Shown here piece after piece: positions 1 to 7,181 of a DNA stretch of 11,890 bases. The notes under the pieces were generated by a model, which was given only the letters and a program-made list of their open reading frames with translations, was not told the origin of the DNA and made no database searches. The position numbers were made by a program, and so were the translations under genes. Source of the DNA: Bacteroidales bacterium (GTDB taxonomy: Bacteria > Bacteroidota > Bacteroidia > Bacteroidales > F082); the NCBI GenBank assembly GCA_016285355.1, contig JAEEQP010000071.1:1-11890 (forward strand). Direction: 5' to 3'. How positions within the stretch are numbered: the stretch's first letter is position 1; each line of letters begins with the position of its first letter.

Positions 1-70
1 ACCGTACGACTTGCATGTATTAGGCCTGCCGCTAGCGTTCATCCTGAGCCAGGATCAAACTCTTCGTTGT
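1..70 (-). rRNA. rrs: 16S ribosomal RNA, 5' end (partial)
   Basis: The reverse complement reads GAGTTTGATCCTGGCTCAG followed by GATGAACGCTAGCGGC and a segment ending in CATGCAAGTCG. This is the universal start of bacterial 16S rRNA, in a Bacteroidota-like version. The gene runs off the left edge, so only about 70 nt are present. The mature 5' end is placed near position 70 by comparison with the E. coli 16S start and may be off by a few bases. It is transcribed leftward from the promoter at 274-305. Confidence 0.97.
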
Positions 71-167
71 AATATTGTTGTACTTTTCTTGTTCTACTCT
101 GAATCTCGGGTTCCGCCTTGATGTTCTCTTGTTGTTGGTCTACCTTTAAAAGGTTCCTTCCACTGAC

Positions 168-183
168 GGCGCGTCACCGCGCC
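168..183 (-). other. hairpin in rRNA leader
   Basis: A perfect 6-bp GC stem (ggcgcg / cgcgcc) surrounds a 4-nt loop in the leader. It is probably a leader or processing structure. There is no T-tract, so it is not a terminator. Confidence 0.5.
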
Positions 184-207
184 GCCGGTCTTGTGCTGGC
201 CTCAGAC

Positions 208-218
208 TTTCAAAGAAC
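208..218 (-). promoter_or_regulatory. boxA-like antitermination site
   Basis: On the minus strand the leader reads GTTCTTTGAAA, close to bacterial rRNA boxA elements (E. coli core GCTCTTTAACA), which bind NusB/NusE to keep RNA polymerase processive across rRNA operons. It lies about 140 nt before the 16S start. The identification rests on sequence similarity and position only. Confidence 0.55.
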
Positions 219-273
219 TTTTCCGCTCCCGTACTCCTCGCGTCTCCGCCCCTCTTCCCTTCCGAAAGCGGGT

Positions 274-305
274 GCAAAAGTACTACCTTTTTCCCATTCC
301 GCAAG
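274..305 (-). promoter_or_regulatory. rRNA promoter, Bacteroidota type
   Basis: On the minus strand the -7 box TACTTTTG (282-275) matches the Bacteroidota consensus TAnnTTTG. A CTTG -33 box (305-302) lies 19 bp upstream. Just beyond, 303-333 holds two A-tracts of the form TTGAAAAAA, which look like an UP element. This is the only good promoter found ahead of the 16S gene. The spacer sequence GGAATGGGAAAAAG recurs in the promoter at 8025-8056. Confidence 0.8.
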
Positions 306-419
306 CACTTTTTTCAACTTTTTTTCAAGTGTTTTATATCATGCTGATTAACAACCAGAAAATTTTTCATCTGTGGCAAAAACTGGAGAATTTACACACC
401 TTATTAATATATAATACAC

Positions 420-782
420 TTACCAATGCGGCAAAAATGCATCCTCAATATGCTCAATTACAGGATTGCCGTCTTTGAAAACGATGGAAATGATGTCAAA
501 ACGTGTGTTAATATCCAAATTGTAATTGAAAATATAGGCGTTGGCTGCATAGATAAGCCGAATTTGTTTTTGGCGTGTCACGGCAAGGTCTGGCTCACCA
601 TGTTCATCGTTTTGGCGCGTTTTCACCTCCACAATGACCAATTCTTCCTTATCCTTGGCGATAATGTCTATTTCCTTGTGTTTATTTCGCCAATTGCGTT
701 CCAGAATCTCGTAGCCTTTTTCCGTAAGGTATTGGGCTGCCAGTTCCTCGCCACGTTTCCCTAATTCGTTATGCTTTGCCAT
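420..782 (-). CDS. yraN: YraN / UPF0102 family protein
   Basis: The 120-residue product has the full-length UPF0102 pattern: an N-terminal GKRGEELAAQYL segment, GYEILERNWR, then the nuclease-like core with EID at residues 37-39 and VEVKTR at 51-56. The E/D and ExK arrangement matches the restriction-endonuclease-like fold of this family, which is probably a Holliday-junction or DNA-end processing protein but is not firmly characterised. ATG at 782 gives the normal family length. It lies 53 bp downstream of the large dikinase-like gene on the same strand, with no clear terminator between, so cotranscription is possible. No Shine-Dalgarno sequence is visible. Confidence 0.93.
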   Translation of the reverse strand: MAKHNELGKRGEELAAQYLTEKGYEILERNWRNKHKEIDIIAKDKEELVIVEVKTRQNDEHGEPDLAVTRQKQIRLIYAANAYIFNYNLDINTRFDIISIVFKDGNPVIEHIEDAFLPHW

Positions 783-835
783 ATTTTTTGGCGGCTGCCA
801 CGGTGTGACAGCCCTACAATCTTACGTCACTACAA

Positions 836-3800
836 CTAATAATTATACCCCTTCCCTACCATCATCTTTTCCGTCTGGTAATGACCGAGATAGACGATGC
901 CGAGGTTGCCGTCGATGGCGATTTCGTCGCCCATCTTGAGCGAATGGCCATTCAGTTGGCCAAATTCATCGTTGACATCGACTTCAAGACCGTCACAGCT
1001 GACCACACAGACCTTACCGAGACGTACCGCCGTGACCGCAGCATGTGAGGTGGCACCACCACGAGCCGTCAGCAGACCGTCGCAGTCGAAAATCATACCG
1101 ATGTCTTGAGGAACAGTATCGGGACGAACCAAAATAACTTGGCTGTCAGGATGTTGCTCGCGCAAAACCATGATTTGGTCGCCATTGAATGCTGCCAAAC
1201 CGTTCATCGCACCGCCTCCGATGCCCATGCCGTGACCCAATTGTTTCATCTCGTCGGGCGACTGCACGAAGGCAATCTTTTCCTCCTCGGTCTTGAGGTC
1301 TTGGTCGCGGATTTGCAGGATGTGGAAGTCCTCTGGCTTGTCGGACTCGAAGGTAAATTCCATCTCCTGCGGACTATAGCCAAGATGCTCAGTGAGTTCG
1401 ACGGCGATGGAATAAATCTTCTTATAAATGTCGGGCAACATGGTTTGCATTGAAGGGCCTTCCAATCCGGCGGCCTTGCGTTGGGTTTCGCCAATCGGCA
1501 AGGGCTTGACCAAACCACCCACAATGTCCTCGCCTTGGCTGCGCATGGTGAAGTCGCCGTAAAGATGCACCCCAGGACGCTCACGATGCGGATTCTGCGT
1601 GAACACAACGCCAGAACCAGATGTTTCGCTACGATTGCCAAAAATCATCTGCTGCACGATGACCGCCGTACCCCAATTCTCGGAAATACCCAGATGACGA
1701 CGATAAGCCAAGGCGCGCTCCGAATTCCACGATCCAATAACCATGTTGACACAGTCAATCAACTGTTTGAATGGATCTTGCTCAAAGGCTACACCATGGT
1801 CGGCAAGGATGCGTTTGTAGGATTGTGCCACCTCTCGCATTTGCCCGATGCTGAAATCCGCCTTCATCTTCACGCTGCTTTTCTGCTTGAAGGCGTTGAT
1901 TTCGTCGTCAAAGACATCACGCTCGATGCCTTTGGCCATGCCCCAACTCTGCAAGAATCGGCGATAAGAATCCCACACCGCCCAAGCGATGTTTTTGTCT
2001 TGGGCAATGGCTTCCGCAATCTCATCGTTCAAACCCACATTTAAGAAGGTGTCCATCGCGCCCGGCATAGAAATGGCCGTACCCGAACGCACCGAAACCA
2101 ATAGCGGCGCCTCGGGGTTGCCGAACTTGCGTCCACTGATGCGCTCCAGTTCCTCAATATGCTTGCGAATCATGCCGTGGATTTCGGTGCGCAGTTCGGG
2201 AATCGTGTTGATAGTTTCATTGCGACGGAAAGTCTCGGTAGTGATGACAAATCCAGGAGGCACAGGCATCCCATGTAAGTACAAGTTTTTCAAGTTGTTG
2301 GCCTTGTTACCGATAAAGACCTGATTGTCCATCTTGGGCGTTTTTTCCCAGAACGGGCTAATCAGCATCTCGGAGTTGTAGGTCATGATGTCGCTAATGA
2401 GCTTCTCGTTCAAAGTGGTTTCCATAGTGCGCAAGGAGGCCAAAATTCGCCCGATGAAATTGTCCAACGGCTGCATCAGGAAGGCATCGGAGAGCAAATC
2501 ACGATGGAATTCCTCGGATTTCTTGCTGATTAAAGCACCTGTTTCGCGCTCATTAAGTTTCCCTTCGGGGTCGAAGAGCTGCGGAATGACGATCTTCAGC
2601 GGGTACTCGTACGACTTCAGGAAGTACTTGATGATGATGCGACGCACATCTTCGGCGATGAACTGGAAAATGTTGATATACTGACCGAAAGAGAAGCTTC
2701 GAGAGGTCAAGCTGTAACGCAACATGTCAAGTTTCTGGTTGAAACTTTGGTTGGTGATGCCGTCCAATTCCAGACCGTTGTGGAAATATTCGAGGATTCT
2801 ATAAATCTGATTCAGTGTGCGTTCCGAAATGTATTCAAGGTTGATGCTCTGCACGACTTTCTCCATGAGTTGGGTGGCGACACGCTCCAAACGGAAGGTC
2901 AAACCCATAGCCTCAAACTTGTTCTCTCGATAGGTGCCATACATCGATGGGATGCCGATGGCGATATGCCGTTTGTGGTAGATGTTTTCCCATCCTTCAC
3001 TCTGTTCGGGGTTGAAAATCACGGTCTTGAGCTTATCCATGAAGGCGTAAATCATCGTCAGCGACTTGGCAAAGTCCTTCTTCTTATAGGCTTCCTCAAA
3101 CTCGTCGATTTCCTCGTCGGGAATGAAGGGGAAGCTACGTAACGAACTGAAAATATTGACCGACTCGAAGCTGTATTTCTCTCGCAGATAGGCATATAGG
3201 TCGCGGATGTCCATCAGGCGGGCGTGTTCGCGCTGGCTGATTTCATTGTCTAACTCAAGGCGGCGAGTAGCAGAACCAATAAGGTTTTCGTAATCGTCAC
3301 GCGAAAGCATCAACACATCCTCGGGATTGAGGCAGGAAATCTCACACATCATCTGCACAAGGTTGTGGACATGCACAAACCACGTGCTTTCCTTGTCGAT
3401 GCTCTCAAAAACGTTCTTCGGCAAAATCGGTTTCAAAGCCTCCACATTGCCATCGCTCCAGAACTTAAACACATCGAAAGTCAAGGCAATCAAGGTGTTA
3501 TTACTTTCGGTGTGTACCTGCTTGCGAAGGAAATGTACAAGTTTGTCTTGGCGGCCAGAAATCTCGTCCATGTTGGTGGTCACGTTGCGGATTTCGCCCT
3601 CTGCGCCGATTTCGTTGAAATAGACGGGGAAAATGCGCGTCAGCTGTTTCACCTTTTTATAATAAGGTGTGATGTTGGAGTTCAGCACCTTCGTGATTTC
3701 GCGCTGGAACAAATCGGTGTCGCTCAAGAAAATGCCGCCCAATTTCAGGTTCACAATCAAGGCGGAAAGCAGTTTCTCCATCGGCTGCTGGGCATGTTCG

Positions 3801-5068
3801 ATGAGTTCGAGCCAAACGCGAATGTTCTTGATATGGTTCTCATCCACAGAGAGTTGCCAGTCCTCGCCAACAAACACGTTGCCAGGCGTGACAAAGCCGA
3901 AAGCGATGAGTTTCTTCTCGAAATAGTTGACGATTTCCTTCATCTCGGTCTGGTCGACATCGATGATTTTCAGGCCCAAGGTGAGTTGGAAATCGAGCAC
4001 AGCGGACATGTAGTCCTTGCGCAGTTCCTCGGCGAGGTCAAAAATCGTGTCGATGAAGGGAATCAGTTCGTCTTGCGGCATCTCGTCGATGGCATCGCGC
4101 ATCATGCGGTCCATGTTCCAAATGAGACGCTCGCGCTGGTTCTCCATGCCGGGCAGATGGAGCAGGAAAAACACATAATGGAATTTAGTGATGAAATGCG
4201 GAAACACCTTCTCCGACTCGGTGAAACGCTTGGCAATTTGCTCAAAATGTGGCATATCCGTTAATACGTCCCAAGTAGAGGCCGCCGTCAAATCAGCGTT
4301 TAATTGGTCGAAATAAGGCTTGCCGATTTCAGCGCATACCTTTTGGACTTCCTCCTCTGTGAGCATCTGTCGTTTGCCTTCCACCCAATTTTCTACTTGC
4401 GAGGTCTCTTGCCAATAGCGGTAGTTTTCCTTCAGCATCATGCGAAGCAAATCACAAGCTTGGGTTTGGAAACGCTCGTCTTGGGCTACCTTGTCAAGAT
4501 AGCGACCTGCGTGTTTGGTGGCCAAGATAAAGACATCCTTGTTGGTTTCAAACGAGTCATTCAAAATATTGAAAACCGTAGCAACAAGGTCATTGCGAGG
4601 CACGAAGCAATCCAGAGATGCCGCTTCATCAGGAGTTGACGCATCACCTTGCAATGTAGCCTCTTGTCTGGATTGCTTCGTCGTTCCTCCTCGCAATGAC
4701 GTAAACGTCTTATCGGCAAACTCCATCAAAGTGATGATGATATTGAGCCTAAGCTTGGCCGCCACTTCGGGCTTCAGTAAGCTGTGCATCATCTCCAAGG
4801 GGATGTGGAGCGCGTCGGCGGGAATATCGTCACGGGAGTAAAACCAGAAATCATCCAACAACATCTTGCGCAGTTCCTCCGTCACGAAGGTATGGTTCGA
4901 CAGCGGGTGATGGTATTCGGTGATGCATTCCTTGGCGCGTTTGTTGATGCCGAAGTATTTGGCTGACAGGTCGATAAACTGTTGGTGTTCTTCAGGGATG
5001 AAGATATCTTTGTATCTGGTCTGGGCCAGATTGGCCTCTAAAGCTTGTGATTTGAAAGTTTCTGACAT
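836..5068 (-). CDS. PPDK/PEP-synthase-like dikinase lacking the PEP-binding barrel
   Basis: This is a 1410-residue protein. Residues about 915-1255 form a PPDK-type ATP-grasp domain: IGNKANNLKNLYLHGMPVPP near 919-938, VSVRSGTAISMPGAMDT near 990, then GTAVIVQQMIFGN, GVVFTQNPHRERPG, SQGEDIVGG and a final LQIRDQD. Residues about 1290-1400 form the swivelling phosphohistidine domain with GGATSHAAVTAVRLGK, placing the likely phospho-accepting His at 1342. The chain ends 68 residues later, so the C-terminal TIM barrel that binds PEP/pyruvate in PPDK and PEP synthase is absent. Residues 1 to about 900 show no motif I recognise and look largely helical. A His phosphotransfer from ATP is therefore likely, but the final acceptor is unknown. 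Residues about 123-160 come from a palindromic repeat inserted in frame. The gene starts 14 bp after the AbiEii-type gene, and no separate promoter was recognised. Confidence 0.88.
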   Translation of the reverse strand: MSETFKSQALEANLAQTRYKDIFIPEEHQQFIDLSAKYFGINKRAKECITEYHHPLSNHTFVTEELRKMLLDDFWFYSRDDIPADALHIPLEMMHSLLKPEVAAKLRLNIIITLMEFADKTFTSLRGGTTKQSRQEATLQGDASTPDEAASLDCFVPRNDLVATVFNILNDSFETNKDVFILATKHAGRYLDKVAQDERFQTQACDLLRMMLKENYRYWQETSQVENWVEGKRQMLTEEEVQKVCAEIGKPYFDQLNADLTAASTWDVLTDMPHFEQIAKRFTESEKVFPHFITKFHYVFFLLHLPGMENQRERLIWNMDRMMRDAIDEMPQDELIPFIDTIFDLAEELRKDYMSAVLDFQLTLGLKIIDVDQTEMKEIVNYFEKKLIAFGFVTPGNVFVGEDWQLSVDENHIKNIRVWLELIEHAQQPMEKLLSALIVNLKLGGIFLSDTDLFQREITKVLNSNITPYYKKVKQLTRIFPVYFNEIGAEGEIRNVTTNMDEISGRQDKLVHFLRKQVHTESNNTLIALTFDVFKFWSDGNVEALKPILPKNVFESIDKESTWFVHVHNLVQMMCEISCLNPEDVLMLSRDDYENLIGSATRRLELDNEISQREHARLMDIRDLYAYLREKYSFESVNIFSSLRSFPFIPDEEIDEFEEAYKKKDFAKSLTMIYAFMDKLKTVIFNPEQSEGWENIYHKRHIAIGIPSMYGTYRENKFEAMGLTFRLERVATQLMEKVVQSINLEYISERTLNQIYRILEYFHNGLELDGITNQSFNQKLDMLRYSLTSRSFSFGQYINIFQFIAEDVRRIIIKYFLKSYEYPLKIVIPQLFDPEGKLNERETGALISKKSEEFHRDLLSDAFLMQPLDNFIGRILASLRTMETTLNEKLISDIMTYNSEMLISPFWEKTPKMDNQVFIGNKANNLKNLYLHGMPVPPGFVITTETFRRNETINTIPELRTEIHGMIRKHIEELERISGRKFGNPEAPLLVSVRSGTAISMPGAMDTFLNVGLNDEIAEAIAQDKNIAWAVWDSYRRFLQSWGMAKGIERDVFDDEINAFKQKSSVKMKADFSIGQMREVAQSYKRILADHGVAFEQDPFKQLIDCVNMVIGSWNSERALAYRRHLGISENWGTAVIVQQMIFGNRSETSGSGVVFTQNPHRERPGVHLYGDFTMRSQGEDIVGGLVKPLPIGETQRKAAGLEGPSMQTMLPDIYKKIYSIAVELTEHLGYSPQEMEFTFESDKPEDFHILQIRDQDLKTEEEKIAFVQSPDEMKQLGHGMGIGGGAMNGLAAFNGDQIMVLREQHPDSQVILVRPDTVPQDIGMIFDCDGLLTARGGATSHAAVTAVRLGKVCVVSCDGLEVDVNDEFGQLNGHSLKMGDEIAIDGNLGIVYLGHYQTEKMMVGKGYNY
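4589..4700. repeat. palindromic repeat element inside the dikinase gene
   Basis: Two inverted arms, 4589-4615 and 4668-4700, share gtcattgcgagg and cgaagcaatccag; the right arm carries about 6 extra bases. They enclose a roughly 52-bp core. On the minus strand the element is read through in frame as SLRGGTTKQSR ... LDCFVPRND, without a stop. One arm recurs in non-coding DNA at 6958-6985. From general knowledge, peptides such as LRGTKQS and DCFVPRND are common translation products of a dispersed palindromic repeat in Bacteroidota genomes. Confidence 0.85.
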
Positions 5069-5082
5069 AGGATTATTATCTT

Positions 5083-5709
5083 TTAATGAGCAGAACGCTC
5101 ATACTCCACCACTTTCTGCTTGATAAAAGTTTTCATTTCATCCCAAGTAGCATCCATAAACAAAGTTGGAGTATCCTTTGGATCAGCATCAGCAAAATAG
5201 GTCAAACTCATCAAAGCGCGATAAATGGAGTAATTTGGATATTTTTGGGAATAGAATTTCAAAAGTTCATCTAAAGAATAATGTTGCAAAAGGAAATAAA
5301 CGTCTATGAAATCTTTTTTTGAGCCTCTGCCTTCTATGGCATTGATTTTCATTGCTGCAATGTCTTTGGGTGAAGCCAATCTAAGACCATCCTCCTCCAC
5401 AGCATCATCAATCCAGGGATAAATGGAATAATTCACAAAATCGACTTTGACATCATCCATAAAGAAAATCTTAATGTTCGGACTATCTTTGACTCTGCGA
5501 ACTTCCGCGTATGGTTGCAAAACCGTAAAAAGCTTGTCTTCTTCATTACCGAAAGAGCCAAAGAAATCGAGGTCAACAGAAGTGCGATGACCATATTGCA
5601 AAGCCAAAGCCGTACCACCAACCAAGCGACAATCCATTAAATAAGGCTCTTGACACAGTCTCTTCAAGAGTTCCAAAATGTGGGGTACAATTGTGCGATA
5701 CGATAACAT
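5083..5709 (-). CDS. nucleotidyltransferase, AbiEii/AbiGii toxin family
   Basis: The 208-residue product has the AbiEii-type nucleotidyltransferase core: LVGGTALALQYGHRTSVDLD at residues 29-48, with GG31-32, R42 and the metal-binding D46/D48; VKVDF with D90; and a conserved second half including SPKD (K115/D116), K121 and the RGSKKDFIDVYFLL segment. Known members are toxins that transfer nucleotides to tRNA or other targets and act with an antitoxin in abortive infection. I chose ATG 5709 because AGGAGG (5717-5722) lies 7 nt upstream, a rare strong Shine-Dalgarno site here, and because the family starts near this point; a start at 5751 would add 14 unconserved residues. It overlaps the end of the DUF6922 gene by 46 bp, consistent with translational coupling. 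Confidence 0.87.
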   Translation of the reverse strand: MLSYRTIVPHILELLKRLCQEPYLMDCRLVGGTALALQYGHRTSVDLDFFGSFGNEEDKLFTVLQPYAEVRRVKDSPNIKIFFMDDVKVDFVNYSIYPWIDDAVEEDGLRLASPKDIAAMKINAIEGRGSKKDFIDVYFLLQHYSLDELLKFYSQKYPNYSIYRALMSLTYFADADPKDTPTLFMDATWDEMKTFIKQKVVEYERSAH

Positions 5710-5978
5710 CTGAAATCCTCCTGTTTTGCATTTGAAAGACAACACAGCCATGCAACGGCGACAGGATCCAACGTCCTGAAACTCTTGCTAATGGAAACAA
5801 TGCGTTCCAGGCCATAGTGTTTTTTGATGGCGTACCAATCCTTCAAGTCACCATATTCGAGCACTCGTTGAATGATAAGAGGCGCATTCCTCTCATAATC
5901 CAATGTTCCCAATTCCATATCCCAAAAAATTCTCGGATTGATGTCTTGCAAACGATACGATGATGTGTCGCGTAACAT
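5664..5978 (-). CDS. DUF6922-type protein, probable antitoxin partner of the AbiEii-type gene
   Basis: The 104-residue product begins MLRDTSSYRL and carries the pattern PRIFWDMELGTLDYERNAPLIIQRVLEYGDLKDWYAIKKHYG at residues 15-56 (shown split: NPRIFWD, LDYERN, IIQRVLEYG, KKHYG). It resembles the small DUF6922 family that Bacteroidota often encode next to nucleotidyltransferase toxins. ATG 5978 is preferred over the in-frame ATG at 6116 because it gives the usual length and follows a promoter -7 box. The 3' end overlaps the AbiEii-type gene by 46 bp. The antitoxin role is inferred from position and gene-pair habit, not from a recognised DNA-binding or kinase motif. Confidence 0.75.
   Translation of the reverse strand: MLRDTSSYRLQDINPRIFWDMELGTLDYERNAPLIIQRVLEYGDLKDWYAIKKHYGLERIVSISKSFRTLDPVAVAWLCCLSNAKQEDFRCYRIAQLYPTFWNS
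5717..5722 (-). promoter_or_regulatory. strong Shine-Dalgarno site of the AbiEii-type gene
   Basis: AGGAGG on the minus strand lies 7 nt before ATG 5709 and inside the upstream DUF6922 reading frame. Most other genes here have A-rich leaders without a Shine-Dalgarno sequence, so this site decides the start and suggests reinitiation after translation of the upstream gene. Confidence 0.7.
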
Positions 5979-5997
5979 GATTGCTGTTTTGATTTTG

Positions 5998-6005
5998 CAA
6001 AAATA
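5998..6005 (-). promoter_or_regulatory. -7 box of the DUF6922-AbiEii operon promoter
   Basis: TATTTTTG on the minus strand matches TAnnTTTG and lies 19 bp upstream of ATG 5978. No exact TTTG -33 box is present; only T-rich sequence is found at about the right distance, so the promoter may be weak or activator-dependent. Confidence 0.5.
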
Positions 6006-6099
6006 CGGTTTTTCCTGAAAACAGCGTGAAAAAAGCGGGGCAACCATAAAACTGATTTGAAGGAGGAGGTGGTGGGGAAAACACCTTGGGGAAGGCTGT

Positions 6100-6387
6100 T
6101 TATTGAGCAACCTCAATAATGGAAGTGCCTAACGCCAGTTGTATCAAAGCAATCGTTTTACAGGTAAAATTGTGTCCGAACGAGAACCACCTTGATACTT
6201 CTGATTCTTTCTTACCCGTCAGTCGCGCCAAATCGCGCTTTGTCATTCCCTTCTCCTGCAAAATCTGATAGATTCTCTCTGATATACTGAAGTTCAAATC
6301 AAACGAGGCCCGTTCCTGCGGAGTGATGGAGGCGTGCGCCTCCTGCAAGATGGGAGAGTAGATTTTTATGTTGGTATCGTTAGTCAT
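6100..6387 (-). CDS. XRE-type helix-turn-helix antitoxin
   Basis: This 95-residue protein has an N-terminal segment typical of Bacteroidota antitoxins (YSPILQEAHASITPQERASF) and an XRE helix-turn-helix at about residues 36-93: SERIYQILQEKGMTKRDLARLTGKK and ESEVSRWFSFGHNFTCKTI (recognition helix around 60-70). It should bind the operator of its own operon and its toxin. The ATG at 6387-6385 overlaps the stop of the upstream toxin-like frame in an ATGA arrangement, the classic translationally coupled, toxin-first layout of HigBA-like modules. The antitoxin appears intact although the toxin does not. Confidence 0.88.
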   Translation of the reverse strand: MTNDTNIKIYSPILQEAHASITPQERASFDLNFSISERIYQILQEKGMTKRDLARLTGKKESEVSRWFSFGHNFTCKTIALIQLALGTSIIEVAQ

Positions 6388-6605
6388 GACAATTGAAACA
6401 CTTTTCCTTCTATACCTGTAATAACATTCTTTTCGATAGTAATACTGCCATCCTTTTGAGCCTCAGAGAGCAGTTTGTCGAATTCCTGCAAATCCATCAC
6501 ATATCCACTCAGTTCTGAGCTTTCCTCGTATGTTCGCGTATCTTTCTTTCCTCCATTTCCGACAATAAGAATCTGGTCGGATATTCGCAGACAATACAAG
6601 CGCAA
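6384..6605 (-). CDS. toxin-like protein, N-terminally truncated or frameshifted
   Basis: The 73-residue frame reads LRLYCLRISDQILIVGNGGK early on and then TYEESSELSGYV and a C-terminal half ending GIEGKVFQLS. It resembles the C-terminal part of small RelE/HigB-like toxins found upstream of XRE antitoxins in Bacteroidota, whose usual N-terminal half seems missing. The only start in this frame is a TTG at 6605 with no ribosome site; a TGA closes the frame at 6659. A good promoter and ATG (6660, MKEARLKTLEQTDNVSLQ) lie in another frame, which runs out of frame past the conserved part to 6463. A one-base shift near 6605-6660 would join them. I read it as a decayed or programmed-frameshift toxin gene. 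Confidence 0.6.
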   Translation of the reverse strand: MRLYCLRISDQILIVGNGGKKDTRTYEESSELSGYVMDLQEFDKLLSEAQKDGSITIEKNVITGIEGKVFQLS

Positions 6606-6681
6606 CTTGCAAACTAACGTTGTCTGTCTGTTCGAGGGTTTTGAGTCTTGCTTCTTTCATTGTCAATCGGTATTTACGCTG

Positions 6682-6689
6682 CAAAGATA
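6682..6689 (-). promoter_or_regulatory. -7 box of the toxin-XRE operon promoter
   Basis: TATCTTTG on the minus strand is a perfect TAnnTTTG box, 21 bp upstream of ATG 6660. The region upstream is very AT-rich (6690-6730) and has no clear -33 TTTG. Its position supports ATG 6660, not TTG 6605, as the original translation start of the toxin gene. Confidence 0.6.
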
Positions 6690-6727
6690 ATACTTTTTTC
6701 TTACATATTTAACTTATATGTGAAATT

Positions 6728-7140
6728 TTAATCCAACAGTCTGAACTCAGTCGCCTCGCGCTTCATAAAATTTTTGAAAAAAACGCAAACCGCACACCCC
6801 AAAGAAACCAAAAAAAACGCCTTCCTCCCCACATTTCCAAGAAAAACACAGAGCCCCCCAAAGTCGCGGAGCGACGGCAGACATTAAGCAGGGGTGAAGT
6901 CCGCAAGGACGGGAACCCCTGCCCTTGCACGGCTACTACAAGGAGTGGCAATATAACCTGGATTGCTTCGTGCCTCGCAATGACGCAAAGCGACGCAGAG
7001 CGGGACAACAGCCACCCCGCGTCTGAAAGACGCAACGTCCCGTAACCGTAGGTCGCTGACCTACGGCAGCACCCCGGCAGGCAGCTCCCCGGTAGGGACA
7101 GCGGGTCTTGACCCGCTGACGCTGCCGCCGTCCATCCTAC
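6728..7140. repeat. non-coding tract of mixed palindromic repeats
   Basis: I see no credible gene here. The sequence is a string of different perfect hairpins, each a GC-rich stem with a small loop: gtcgc/gcgac (6863-6875); gcaggggt/acccctgc with an inner gtcc/ggac (6888-6922); gcgtct/agacgc (7019-7033); ccgtaggtc/gacctacgg (7046-7066); agcgggtc/gacccgct (7100-7117). Between them, 6958-6985 is one arm of the palindromic element found inside the dikinase gene. Translations of this tract give repeat-type peptides such as CRRSAT and ARHEAIQ. It looks like an accumulation site for REP-like elements. Confidence 0.75.
6958..6985. repeat. single arm of the palindromic element seen in the dikinase gene
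   Basis: The reverse complement of this 28-bp stretch matches 4588-4615 at 27 of 28 positions (cattgcgagg followed by cacgaagcaatccag). It is a solo arm, without the paired arm nearby, and shows that the insert in the dikinase gene belongs to a dispersed family. Confidence 0.8.
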
Positions 7141-7146
7141 CGCAAT

Positions 7147-7181
7147 AAAAAACATAGAGACGCCACAATGTGACGTCTCTA
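7147..7181 (-). terminator. Rho-independent terminator (copy A)
   Basis: On the minus strand a stem tagagacg/cgtctcta extended inward by a T-G wobble and CAC/GTG, with a 3-nt loop, is followed by TATG and TTTTTT. It closes transcription after the FISUMP-tail fragment and the antitoxin-PIN operon. It is part of the 141-bp direct repeat shared with 9005-9145. Confidence 0.7.

Larger units (their letters stand above)
71..274 (-). other. rRNA operon leader
   Basis: This roughly 200-nt stretch between the rRNA promoter and the 16S start holds no believable gene; the short reading frames over it lack family signatures. It is GC-richer than the AT-rich DNA upstream. It carries a boxA-like antitermination site and a GC-rich hairpin, as expected for a transcribed, processed rRNA leader. 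Confidence 0.75.

Noticed and set aside
786..816. Hairpin between the dikinase gene and yraN as a terminator
   Set aside because: The stem (ggctgtc/ggcagcc) is followed on the coding strand by A residues, not a T-tract.
3365..4264. A 299-codon plus-strand reading frame, and similar long ones at 1481-2044 and 2747-3142
   Set aside because: They lie antisense to the dikinase gene, have no family motifs, and their composition follows from the opposite strand's codon use.
6728..6766. A 12-codon frame (MKREATEFRLLD) upstream of the toxin-XRE promoter
   Set aside because: Too short to support and without ribosome site or recognised role.
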